In this document: positions 8,959-15,735 of the stretch, one piece after another
Numbering within the stretch: position 1 is the first letter of the stretch
Layout of the letters: each line of letters begins with the position of its first letter
Origin: CAYTSA01 sp964440345
GTDB taxonomy: Bacteria; Desulfobacterota; Desulfovibrionia; Desulfovibrionales; Desulfovibrionaceae
Length of the DNA stretch: 23,732 bases
Direction: 5' to 3'
Assembly: GCA_964440345.1 (NCBI GenBank)
Contig: CAYTSA010000061.1
Location: forward strand, 1-23,732
Program-made: the position numbers and the translations under genes
Notes under the pieces: generated by a model
What the model was told of the DNA's origin: nothing
What the model saw: only the letters and a program-made list of their open reading frames with translations
The model's database searches: none

Positions 8959-10441
8959 GCAGCTCTTCGTCATCGTCCGGACGGAAATAATCTGTTTCCA
9001 TGGCCGGAAAATCCCCCAGCTTGCGGCCGAACGCCGCCTGCATGTAAGAGTTCACCCACCAAAAAATATCAAATTTGCGGATGGTTTCCTGCATCTTGCG
9101 CATCCGTTTGCGTCGCTCCTGAGCGTCCATGTAGTAGGCGTCGTGAATGGCCCGGGCCACGCCCTCCACGTCGTGCGGATTCACCAGAATCGCCCCATTT
9201 TGCAGCTGAGCGGCAGCTCCGGCAAACTCAGAAAGAAACAGCACCCCGGTACGCGACATGTTGCAAGCGCAGTACTCCTTGGCCACCAGATTCATGCCGT
9301 CCCGCAGGGGGGTTACCAAAGCCATGGCGGCGGCCCTGTAGTAAGAGACCAGTTCCTCCCGCGGCAAACTGCGGTACTGGTAGTGAATGGGAATATACCC
9401 AGGCCGCGTGAACTGTCCGTTGATCTCGCCCACCAGCTGCTCTATTCGTTCTTTGAGTATTCGATATTCAGGAACCTCTTCGCGGCTGGGAACAGCTATC
9501 TGCACCAGAGAAATGTTGCCCATGAGCTCCGGGTACAGCTGCAACGCGGCTCGTATAGCCTCCAAACGTTGCGGGATGCCTTTGGTGTAGTCCAGCCGGT
9601 CCACACCCAAAATGATAGTCCGCTTGCCCAAAGCTTTCTGGAAGTCTCCGGCCATTTTCTTCACTTTTGGCTTTTTGGCTGTGGCGGAAAAATTTTTGTA
9701 GTCAATGCTGATGGGAAAGTAGCCCACGTCGGTATTGCCCCACTCGCTGGTCACCGTAAGCACCGGCCCCCTGCCGCGCATTTTGGATTCCGGCTTAAAA
9801 ATATTTATGCAATCGGAAAAATTGCGCCGGTCCCGCAATGTATGCACGCCCACCAGACGATACTCCAGCAAAGCGTCAATCAGCTTGGCCCGCCACGGCA
9901 GCTTCAGATAAATATCCGGCGAAGGAAAAGGTATGTGCAGAAAAAAGCCCATGCGGCGCTTGACGCCCATCTCCTTGAGCATCCAGGCAACGTGCATCAA
10001 ATGATAATCATGCACCCACACGTAGTCGTCTTCTGTGGTTGCCTCCGCCACTTTTTTAGCGAATATTCTGTTCACTTCCAGGTACGTACGCCAATATTCC
10101 GGCCGAAAATTGCACCGCGACTGAAAATCATGAAACAGGGGCCAGATGATTTCATTGGCAAACCCGTAATAATAGCCGTTTACCTGGCCTTCTGTCAGAT
10201 GCACCGGCCACAAGTCGTAGCCAGCGTTCTGCGTGAAACCGGAGAGCATTTGGGTATAGTCAATTTCCTCATACGCCCCAGTCCAGCCAATCCAGGCCCC
10301 GCCGCGGTCCCGCAGCACTGGCGCCAGGGCGGAAACCAAGCCTCCGCTTCCCTGAATGGCCTTCCATTCGCCGTCTATCTCTTTCAGCGCCACCGGCAGT
10401 CTGTTGGAGACCACTACCAGCCGTGTCGATGCGTCGCTCAT
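8945..10441 (-). CDS. otsA: Trehalose-6-phosphate synthase, OtsA-like (GT20)
   Basis: Retaining glycosyltransferase of family 20, 498 residues, that joins a nucleotide-activated glucose to glucose-6-phosphate. Motifs: VVVSNRLP (9-16), the sugar-donor loop QGSGGL (30-35), YYYGFANEIIWPLFH (90-104), HDYHL (144-148), FLHIPFPSPDI (167-177), DRLDYTKGIPQRLEAI (281-296) and the donor site LRDGMNLVAKEY (379-390). The closely related glucosylglycerol-phosphate synthases share many of these, so that product is the main alternative. No phosphatase (otsB) is visible in the window. Start ATG has AAGGAG 6 bases upstream. Likely product trehalose-phosphate, for osmotic or stress protection. Confidence 0.88.
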   Translation of the reverse strand: MSDASTRLVVVSNRLPVALKEIDGEWKAIQGSGGLVSALAPVLRDRGGAWIGWTGAYEEIDYTQMLSGFTQNAGYDLWPVHLTEGQVNGYYYGFANEIIWPLFHDFQSRCNFRPEYWRTYLEVNRIFAKKVAEATTEDDYVWVHDYHLMHVAWMLKEMGVKRRMGFFLHIPFPSPDIYLKLPWRAKLIDALLEYRLVGVHTLRDRRNFSDCINIFKPESKMRGRGPVLTVTSEWGNTDVGYFPISIDYKNFSATAKKPKVKKMAGDFQKALGKRTIILGVDRLDYTKGIPQRLEAIRAALQLYPELMGNISLVQIAVPSREEVPEYRILKERIEQLVGEINGQFTRPGYIPIHYQYRSLPREELVSYYRAAAMALVTPLRDGMNLVAKEYCACNMSRTGVLFLSEFAGAAAQLQNGAILVNPHDVEGVARAIHDAYYMDAQERRKRMRKMQETIRKFDIFWWVNSYMQAAFGRKLGDFPAMETDYFRPDDDEELHGQE

Positions 10442-10480
10442 ACTTTCTCCTTGAAAAATGTTAGAACACCGCCTTCATTA

Positions 10481-10509
10481 TTGCTAACTTCTTATGGCTT
10501 TTCTGACAA
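10481..10509 (-). promoter_or_regulatory. Candidate otsA promoter
   Basis: On the minus strand, -35 TTGTCA (10504-10509), 17-base spacer, -10 TAGCAA (10481-10486, a weak match). The predicted start gives a leader of roughly 35 bases. Moderate evidence only. Confidence 0.35.
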
Positions 10510-10533
10510 GACGACGCCGTGCAGCGCGAGAAA

Positions 10534-10560
10534 ACCCAGCTTACAGACACCCAGCTTACA
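10534..10560. repeat. Tandem 12-bp direct repeat in the otsA/ATP-grasp divergent region
   Basis: ACCCAGCTTACA occurs exactly at 10534-10545 and 10549-10560, a 15-bp period. It ends 6 bases before the -35 of the plus-strand promoter at 10567-10594, the usual place for an activator site, and lies upstream of the candidate otsA promoter on the other strand. A shared regulator site is likely but unidentified. Confidence 0.6.
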
Positions 10561-10566
10561 ACGCCT

Positions 10567-10594
10567 TTGCATCATGTCCAGCCTGGCGTATGCT
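10567..10594 (+). promoter_or_regulatory. Candidate sigma70 promoter of the ATP-grasp gene
   Basis: -35 TTGCAT (10567-10572), 16-base spacer and -10 TATGCT (10589-10594). Predicted start near 10601, leader of about 41 bases, then AAGGAG 11 bases before the ATG at 10642. Confidence 0.5.
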
Positions 10595-10641
10595 TTTCTG
10601 TACAGGCAGCCCCAAACCAAGCTGAAGGAGCGTAACTGCAT

Positions 10642-11517
10642 ATGATTCTATCGTACAACCCCATGCTTAACGCAGACGCGCACCGCGTCTGCGCTGGCCG
10701 GCAGCCGGACGAGAGCGACCGGGAGATAATGGCCCGGGCTGACGCGGTGCTTCTGCCCCAGGGACGCCAGGAAAAACTTTATCACCTTGCTGCTGCGCAC
10801 TGCGCCCATGTTTTTCCCAACTACGCCGCCCGCTACAGCCATCCTGGCAAAATCGGCGACATTGAGTTGTTTCGTGAACTCGCACTGCCGCATCCCGCCA
10901 CGGACCTGTTCCACTGCGCCGCCGAATGTAGTGGCGGCTACTTGTCTGGCTACACATATCCTTTGGTGATCAAATCAACAGCCGGCGGCGAAGGGTCGCT
11001 GGTGTTTGCAGTCCATACTCCAGACCAGGCGCAAGAGATTGCCGCCATGTTCGCCGCCATGGAGCGTTCCGGCCCGGCAGGATTTCTGGTCCAGGAATAT
11101 GTAGATTGCGGGGATCGTACGCTGAGGGTCGTTGTCATTAATGAGCACGTGCAAGCGTACTGGCGGGTGCAGCCCAATGCGGCTGAGATGCGGCACAACC
11201 TCGCCGCTGGCGCACAAGTGGACCGGCAATGGCGGCCGGAGCTTATGCAGGCGGGGGTTGAACTTGTGCGCCGGTTCTGCCGGCAGTCGCAAATACATCT
11301 TGCCGGCGTGGACGTACTCTTTCGCATGGACGCGCAGCCGCCCGAGCCGTTGCTGCTGGAAGTGAATTATTATTTTGGCCGCGAAGGGCTAGGTGGGTCA
11401 GAACGCTATTTCTCACTGTTGCAGGACCAGGTAGACCGGTGGCTGCTGGCCCGAGGGCTGACCCCGCCGGCAGGAACCATTAACGAGAAATTGCTGCTGA
11501 CGGCAGAGCAATTGTGA
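10642..11517 (+). CDS. ATP-grasp domain protein, RimK/glutathione-synthetase-like
   Basis: A 291-residue cytoplasmic protein with the ATP-grasp fold, which activates a carboxylate with ATP to form an amide or ester bond. Seen: the ATP-binding lysine in YPLVIKST (K111), glycine-rich loop GGEGS (115-119), hinge FLVQEYVD (148-155), and the metal-binding LLLEVNYYFG (E240, N242). The N-terminal 85 residues form a preATP-grasp region without a recognised substrate motif. Enzymes of this type include RimK-like ligases and glutathione synthetase relatives; the substrate here is unknown. It stands alone, divergent from otsA and upstream of a solute-binding protein gene. It is complete, with AAGGAG before the start. 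Confidence 0.8.
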   Translation: MILSYNPMLNADAHRVCAGRQPDESDREIMARADAVLLPQGRQEKLYHLAAAHCAHVFPNYAARYSHPGKIGDIELFRELALPHPATDLFHCAAECSGGYLSGYTYPLVIKSTAGGEGSLVFAVHTPDQAQEIAAMFAAMERSGPAGFLVQEYVDCGDRTLRVVVINEHVQAYWRVQPNAAEMRHNLAAGAQVDRQWRPELMQAGVELVRRFCRQSQIHLAGVDVLFRMDAQPPEPLLLEVNYYFGREGLGGSERYFSLLQDQVDRWLLARGLTPPAGTINEKLLLTAEQL

Positions 11518-11549
11518 AAAATGAACGTCAAAGATATTTTTCGGATGTT

Positions 11550-11568
11550 CTTTCAGGCTGTTTATGCT
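11550..11568 (+). promoter_or_regulatory. CTTTCAGGC-N3-TTATGCT element upstream of the solute-binding gene
   Basis: This 19-base segment ends in a -10-like TATGCT (11563-11568) and matches 13335-13353 at 16 of 19 positions, where it also precedes a gene. No proper -35 is present at either site. It may be an activator-dependent promoter. Confidence 0.4.
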
Positions 11569-11618
11569 AGAAGCGTATACGTCCTGTACAGCAGCACAGC
11601 GTCTAAAGGAGCATCATA

Positions 11619-12449
11619 GTGCATAACACTATCCCCCTACACCATATCGTCATAGCGTTTTCACGATGCGCTACCAGCCTGTTCACAGCTCTCCTGTGCG
11701 CCTTCGCGGCGTTCTGGCCCGGGCCGGCTTCGGCCATGGAGACCATCACCATAGCCGCCGACGAATGGCCTCCCTTTACCTGCGATCCGGAATCCGGCGA
11801 TGAAGGCTACATCATCGACATTGCCAGAGCCGTGTTCGAGCCCCTGGGCTATCAGGTAGAATACGCGCTTATGCCCTGGAGTCGGGCGCTGCTGTTTGTC
11901 AAGCAAGGCTCCTTCACGGCTGCAGCCGGGGTGGAGCCTTCAGAAATGGAAGGACTGGTCCTTCCAGTCGAGACGGTTGGGATTACAGCCAACGATTTCT
12001 TTGTCCGGGCCGGTGACCCGTGGCGCTACGCGTCCATCCGCTCCCTCTCTACTGTCCGTCTGGGGGTCATAGCCGACTACTTTTATGGTGTAAATCTAGA
12101 TGCGTACATAAATAAACACAAAGGAACGCCGCAGGTGCAATTAGCCAAAGGCGAAAAACCCCTGGAGACCAATCTGCGCAAACTGGTCCACCACCGGCTG
12201 GACGTTGTCATGGACGCCGCCCCGGTAGTATCGTACACATCCCGCTCCATGGGTATTAAAAACGCTATCGAATTTGCCGGCTCCGACAGCAACTACACGA
12301 GTCTGTACCTGGCGTTTTCCCCGGCCTTGCCGCATTCGCCCCAGCTGGCGGTGGAGTTTTCCAAAGGCCTCAGAGCGTTACGAAAATCTGGCAACCTGCA
12401 GGAAATACTTGACTATTACGAAGTGGACGATTGGAAAGAGCAGCACTGA
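11619..12449 (+). CDS. Periplasmic solute-binding protein, family 3 type
   Basis: A 276-residue exported protein. The N-terminus is a signal peptide (hydrophobic about residues 17-33) with a predicted cut after PASA (residue 39), then the mature protein begins METITIAADEWPPFTC. The pattern ITIAADEWPPF, GYIIDIARAVFEPLGYQVEY, MPWSRALLFVKQGSF and a C-terminal LRKSGNLQEILDYY is that of SBP_bac_3 proteins, which bind amino acids or similar small solutes in the periplasm. No permease or ATPase gene follows, so it may serve a transporter elsewhere or a sensor. The start is a GTG at 11619 with AAAGGAG 7 bases upstream. The ligand is unknown. Confidence 0.82.
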   Translation: MHNTIPLHHIVIAFSRCATSLFTALLCAFAAFWPGPASAMETITIAADEWPPFTCDPESGDEGYIIDIARAVFEPLGYQVEYALMPWSRALLFVKQGSFTAAAGVEPSEMEGLVLPVETVGITANDFFVRAGDPWRYASIRSLSTVRLGVIADYFYGVNLDAYINKHKGTPQVQLAKGEKPLETNLRKLVHHRLDVVMDAAPVVSYTSRSMGIKNAIEFAGSDSNYTSLYLAFSPALPHSPQLAVEFSKGLRALRKSGNLQEILDYYEVDDWKEQH

Positions 12450-12466
12450 CGCTGCTTGGACAGCTT

Positions 12467-12489
12467 CGGGCGCCAGCCCGGGCGTTTTT
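12467..12489 (+). terminator. Weak intrinsic terminator after the solute-binding gene
   Basis: CGGGC (12467-12471) pairs with GCCCG (12476-12480) across a 4-base loop, with TTTTT at 12485-12489. The stem is short and separated from the T-run by GGCG; an alternative CGCC/GGCG pairing sits right next to the T-run. It lies 18 bases after the stop codon. Confidence 0.45.
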
Positions 12490-12509
12490 CCTGATCTCTG
12501 CCATATTCA

Positions 12510-12538
12510 TTGAAATCGGACATATTTCAGTGTATACT
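12510..12538 (+). promoter_or_regulatory. Sigma70 promoter of the cysteine-rich protein gene
   Basis: -35 TTGAAA (12510-12515), exact 17-base spacer, -10 TATACT (12533-12538). The expected start, about 7 bases beyond the -10, coincides with the ATG at 12545, implying little or no leader. Confidence 0.6.
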
Positions 12539-12544
12539 GCGGCC

Positions 12545-12931
12545 ATGCAACTATTCCATTGCAATGCCCGCGTGTGTGCGCTGCAGAGGTTGCCCCTTCC
12601 CTGGCGCGTGTTCCTCGGCAGTGCGGTATTGTGCTTCTGCGTAGCGATGCTGACGCCAACATTATCCAGCCCAGCCTCTGCCCAGGAGCAAAAATGCCGC
12701 TGGTCTGTGAGCATTAAAGAGCGGGGCGCAAATGTCAGCGAGCTGACGTGCATCTTTGAGTTCCCTGACGCCAGATTTGAATCCGCCAGCTGCATGTGCG
12801 CCCGAAACAGCGAGGGATACTACCAGTGCGTCAAGGGCCGCACGCCTCCGTCGCAGTCTTCTGCTACGCCTGCCAGCCTTCTCTCTCTTCTCGACGCTTA
12901 CGAATGGTGCTGTAAAAGTTGCGGCATGTAG
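12545..12931 (+). CDS. Small secreted cysteine-rich protein, unknown
   Basis: A 128-residue protein that I do not recognise. The N-terminus (WRVFLGSAVLCFCVAML, about 20-36) is a hydrophobic signal segment with a likely cut after SPASA (residue 46). The mature part of about 82 residues has eight cysteines (single ones near KCRW and LTCIF, then SCMC, YQC, WCC and a final SC), enough for four disulfides or a metal site. There is no ribosome-binding site before the ATG, but the promoter spacing suggests a leaderless transcript. An alternative start at 12431 or elsewhere upstream would run through the promoter and terminator and is unlikely. It is a single gene between a terminator and a repeat-rich gap. 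Confidence 0.55.
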   Translation: MQLFHCNARVCALQRLPLPWRVFLGSAVLCFCVAMLTPTLSSPASAQEQKCRWSVSIKERGANVSELTCIFEFPDARFESASCMCARNSEGYYQCVKGRTPPSQSSATPASLLSLLDAYEWCCKSCGM

Positions 12932-13085
12932 CAGCCTATTGAATAACTCGTTGAATAACCCACTATGGCTGCGCTGCACTGCGCGTCTGTGCTACTGGGC
13001 GCGATACCGCCGCCATGTCCCAAGGCGTCCTTCGTTGTAGATACGAAAAAAAGCGGCGACGCCATGGGCAAGGGAGCGTCAAGAG

Positions 13086-13188
13086 CATTATAGCATTTAC
13101 CGATTGAAATACTTGCATTACGACGGGCAAAGCCCGTCTACAAGCATTTCACGGCAATAATTTGCAAGCAAACCCTTGCAGAGCATTT
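13086..13188 (+). repeat. Dispersed repeat module 1, copy A
   Basis: This 103-bp segment matches the reverse complement of 19251-19353 with only 4 substitutions and no gap. Its centre is a perfect 7-bp hairpin, GACGGGC (13122-13128) AAA GCCCGTC (13132-13138), inside a longer palindrome GAAATACTTG...CAAGCATTTC (one mismatch). It also contains the palindrome TTTGCAAGCAAA. It encodes no protein. The end overlaps the hairpin at 13179-13206. Confidence 0.9.
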
Positions 13189-13206
13189 CAACTGTGAAAT
13201 GCTCTG
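13179..13206. repeat. 12-bp hairpin adjoining repeat copy A
   Basis: CAGAGCATTTCA (13179-13190) pairs perfectly with TGAAATGCTCTG (13195-13206) around the loop ACTG. The left arm belongs to repeat module 1; the right arm is specific to this copy. There is no T-run, so it is not an ordinary terminator. Confidence 0.75.
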
Positions 13207-13210
13207 GAGC

Positions 13211-13231
13211 GGGCGGCCGCAAGAGCCGCCC
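13211..13231. repeat. GC-rich hairpin next to repeat copy A
   Basis: GGGCGGC (13211-13217) pairs with GCCGCCC (13225-13231) around a 7-base loop, CGCAAGA. It has no T-run on either strand. It extends the row of palindromes that starts at 13086. Confidence 0.6.
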
Positions 13232-13334
13232 CTGCACTGACGTATTGATGTAACGTATCGTGCCCGTACCGACCTGAGCCAACGCCTCCCTGACTTGTAG
13301 CAGGGCGGTGGATTCTGGTTCTGTCCGTAAATTG

Positions 13335-13353
13335 CTTTCAGGCCTATTATGCT
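13335..13353 (+). promoter_or_regulatory. CTTTCAGGC-N3-TTATGCT element upstream of the transposase-like gene
   Basis: Second occurrence of the segment seen at 11550-11568 (16 of 19 identical), again ending in TATGCT (13348-13353), 27 bases before the ATG at 13381. No -35 hexamer is recognisable at 16-18 bases. Confidence 0.4.
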
Positions 13354-13380
13354 GTACGACACTGGCGTAAGGCGAAGTTC

Positions 13381-14250
13381 ATGGAAATAACCACCTTTCA
13401 AGATTTGATTAAATCAGAAGAATCAGCGCGCAGGTACTTGCTGGGATTATGCTGGAAAAACCACCAGCGCTTTTGCCCCCGTTGCACGGAACGCAAGTTG
13501 TACCACGTCAGCGATGGTCGCCGCCGCTGCTCCCGGTGCGGGTATACGTTTCACGATTTCAGCCAGCGGTTTGTCAACGCCGGCGACCTGACCCCACGGC
13601 AATGGTTGTGGGTGCTCAAGTTTTTCGAGCTGGAAACGCCGGCTTCCTCCATGGCTGAACAGCTGGGCGTGGCGTACAATACAGCAGCCAAGGCCATGAA
13701 CACCGTGCGCAGAGCCATTGTATCGCAGGCCCTGGACTCAGCCCAACTATACGCAGCCGGCGTCTGGCCCGGGCCCGGCCGGACGAAACCCGAAACGTCG
13801 CCCGGCGCTTCGGCAAAAGACTCTCCTGTTTTCGGGCTGGTGCAAAGCGGAAACTGGGCTTTTTGCGACGTCATTCCCGGCCTTGTGGCTGCGGATTTAC
13901 TGCACTTTAAAATGAATTTTCAACTGCGGACTGCGTGCGTAGGCCAGATAGTGTACACTGCCCCTTACAAGCACTACCAAACGTTGGTGGCGTGCGGTCC
14001 GTCCTTGTGGCCTGCAACATATATCCGCCACAACGACAAGCATGTGCCGGCAGACACAAGCTCCGACTTCTGGCGCTATGTCAAGGACCGCACCAAGGCC
14101 CGCCGGGGCATATCTGCAGCTGCTTTGCCCTTGCATTTAAAAGAAATGGAATTTCGTTACAACAACAAGAATAATGACGCCTTCTTGTTGCTAGCCAAAG
14201 CGCTGTGCAGCTTTGTTCCTTACCCGCCAGTCCAGGAAAAATCGCCTTGA
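13381..14250 (+). CDS. IS1595/ISXO2-like transposase relative, probably catalytically inactive
   Basis: A 289-residue protein with an N-terminal zinc ribbon (C32, C35, C50, C53), a helix-turn-helix-like segment (about 85-115) and a domain resembling the ISXO2-like RNase H fold: SPVFGLVQSG (148-157), VYTAPYKHYQTL (191-202), and FWRYVKDR...LPLHLKEMEFRYN (230-261). The acidic residues expected in active members are missing: no DE pair is found near 120-145, the family's TD becomes T193-A194, and the residue three before W231 is S228 instead of E. The frame is intact and no terminal inverted repeats were seen, so it looks like a domesticated DNA-binding protein more than a working insertion sequence. 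Only a weak ribosome-binding site (AAGGCGAAG) precedes it. It lies directly downstream of repeat copy A. Confidence 0.65.
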   Translation: MEITTFQDLIKSEESARRYLLGLCWKNHQRFCPRCTERKLYHVSDGRRRCSRCGYTFHDFSQRFVNAGDLTPRQWLWVLKFFELETPASSMAEQLGVAYNTAAKAMNTVRRAIVSQALDSAQLYAAGVWPGPGRTKPETSPGASAKDSPVFGLVQSGNWAFCDVIPGLVAADLLHFKMNFQLRTACVGQIVYTAPYKHYQTLVACGPSLWPATYIRHNDKHVPADTSSDFWRYVKDRTKARRGISAAALPLHLKEMEFRYNNKNNDAFLLLAKALCSFVPYPPVQEKSP

Positions 14251-14317
14251 GTATACAAAGTTACTCACACAACATTCACATTTTTTTACGAAATGGCCAC
14301 CTTCCTGCTTTATTTTC

Positions 14318-14339
14318 GCCTCTGAATGAGGCATATACT
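14318..14339 (+). promoter_or_regulatory. Candidate promoter with overlapping inverted repeat, EAL-HDOD gene
   Basis: A -10-like TATACT (14334-14339) has no clear -35. It is immediately preceded by GCCTC TGAAT GAGGC (14318-14332), a 5-bp inverted repeat that might be an operator. A start near 14346 would exclude the upstream ATG at 14326 and favour the one at 14356. Confidence 0.3.
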
Positions 14340-14355
14340 TTTGGTTGAGCACGCT

Positions 14356-15609
14356 ATGAAACCAAATAACACCGCTACTACAACCTTCCAGGACGTCTTT
14401 GTCGCACGGCAGCCTGTCTTCGATATCCGGCAAAAAGTGTGGGGCTATGAACTGCTCTACCGGGACGGCATCGCCGCTGTCGTAGCAGATTTTTCTGATC
14501 AGGACGCAGCCACGCTTTCTGTCACAGACAGCGCCACCTTATGGCCTTTTGCCGACTTGCCCGCCAACACGCGCATCCTTGTCAACTTTGCTGAGAAATC
14601 CATCATCAACAATGTTCCCTATGCGCTGCCCGCCAAGCATACTGTGATACAAATCCCGGAAACCTGCTCCCCGGACGCCAGCCTGCTTGAAACATTGAGA
14701 CAGATGCAGAGCAACGGCTATGGCCTTGCCTTGGACGACTTCACCGGCAAAGGCTGCGCAGACGAATTATTCTCCATGGCGGACGTGCTCATTGTGGACC
14801 TTCTGGGGTTGAGCAAAGAAAAGTTCGCCGCCATTCACAAAGCCGCCCGCAACTGCAACGCCAAGTTGTTAGCCAAAAAAGTAGAGACCCAGCGGGCCTT
14901 CACCTTGGCAAAAAACGCTGGCTTTTTGTTATTTCAAGGATATTTCTTTAAAAAGCCAGAGGTGTTGCCAGACCGCAAGCTGTCGGCCTCTGAAACCGCC
15001 AAGCTTAAACTGTTCAAAATCATAGAGCGGCCAGAACCTGACTTTGAGGCCCTGTCCAAGACCATGGAAACCGACGTCTCCGTAAGCTACCGGTTGCTGC
15101 GGTATCTGAACAGCCCGTTTTTCGGCATGGTGACCAAGGTCAACTCCATCCGCCAGGCAACTGTCTTGCTTGGCTGGAACCATGTGCGCAACTTTTTACG
15201 GGTCATCATTCTGACAGACCTCAAAAATACACGCACCACTTCCGAGCTTCCTTTTCTGTCCACCCTCAGGGGCCGCTTCTTTCAATTGCTCAGTGGATGT
15301 GCTCCCTGCGCCAATGCAGAGTCCATGTTCCTGTTCGGTCTTTTTTCTTTGCTGGACTCCCTGCTGCAAATGCCCATGAAAGACATCGTGCAAATGCTGC
15401 CCCTGGACGAAAACCTGGCCAAGGCCTTGACCGGCGAGAATGACAGCCTGGCGCCTTGGCTAGAACTGGCCAAGGCTTACGAAGCTGGAGACTGGCCCCG
15501 GTTGGACGAAGCCATTGAAAGCCTGAACCTGGATCCGGTCGTTGTAGCCAGAGCGTATTCAGGAGCTACTCAGTGGGCCAACGCATTCTTCAGCTCAAAT
15601 GCAGATTAA
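14356..15609 (+). CDS. EAL-HDOD signalling protein (YuxH type), degenerate EAL
   Basis: A 417-residue cytoplasmic protein with an EAL domain (about 11-205) followed by an HDOD domain (about 215-400). The opening VFVARQPVFDIRQKVWGYELLYRDG is typical of YuxH-like proteins. Some c-di-GMP phosphodiesterase residues remain (N77, LDDF at 126-129, FQGY at 193-196), but the EAL triad is ELL, KID is IVD (146-148), VIEI is VIQI, and the AEKVET glutamate is lysine in LLAKKVET (171-178). It is therefore probably not an active phosphodiesterase and may bind c-di-GMP or a partner. The HDOD part (VSVSYRLLRYLNSPFFG, LLGWNHVRNFLRVI) is linked to regulation of motility or stress in other bacteria. The start at 14356 is preferred over 14326. 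It is followed by a diguanylate cyclase gene. Confidence 0.88.
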   Translation: MKPNNTATTTFQDVFVARQPVFDIRQKVWGYELLYRDGIAAVVADFSDQDAATLSVTDSATLWPFADLPANTRILVNFAEKSIINNVPYALPAKHTVIQIPETCSPDASLLETLRQMQSNGYGLALDDFTGKGCADELFSMADVLIVDLLGLSKEKFAAIHKAARNCNAKLLAKKVETQRAFTLAKNAGFLLFQGYFFKKPEVLPDRKLSASETAKLKLFKIIERPEPDFEALSKTMETDVSVSYRLLRYLNSPFFGMVTKVNSIRQATVLLGWNHVRNFLRVIILTDLKNTRTTSELPFLSTLRGRFFQLLSGCAPCANAESMFLFGLFSLLDSLLQMPMKDIVQMLPLDENLAKALTGENDSLAPWLELAKAYEAGDWPRLDEAIESLNLDPVVVARAYSGATQWANAFFSSNAD

Positions 15610-15735
15610 TCATTGAATTTTTCTATTGTACTTGCTACACACGCATAAAAGGTGCTGGTTGCCCATTGCATCATGATGGCTGCAACCTGTTGTTCTGCAA
15701 CATAATCTTTATTTATATTCAGGATACATCCAGTT

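Larger units (their letters stand above)
12932..13380. other. Repeat-rich non-coding region before the transposase-like gene
   Basis: No gene is seen in this 449-base gap. It contains a short direct repeat TTGAATAAC (12939-12947 and 12951-12959), the 103-bp repeat module at 13086-13188, two further strong hairpins (13179-13206 and 13211-13231) and the CTTTCAGGC/TATGCT element just before the next gene. Such stacked palindromes resemble bacterial interspersed mosaic elements. Confidence 0.7.

Noticed and set aside
8597..10645. 682-residue plus-strand open frame opposite otsA and rsmA
   Set aside because: Both real genes on the other strand are unambiguous by motifs; this frame has no recognisable protein pattern.
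12662..13040. Small frames on both strands around the cysteine-rich gene
   Set aside because: They lack start signals and overlap the promoter-supported gene at 12545-12931, or run into the repeat-rich gap.
13086..13231. CRISPR array or phage attachment site
   Set aside because: The repeats are single palindromes with no regular spacers, no cas genes and no integrase or tRNA nearby.
13189..13231. Intrinsic terminators from the hairpins after repeat copy A
   Set aside because: Stems are strong but neither strand has a T-run after them.
13381..14250. Complete insertion sequence
   Set aside because: No terminal inverted repeats or target duplication were seen beside the gene, and the expected catalytic residues are absent.
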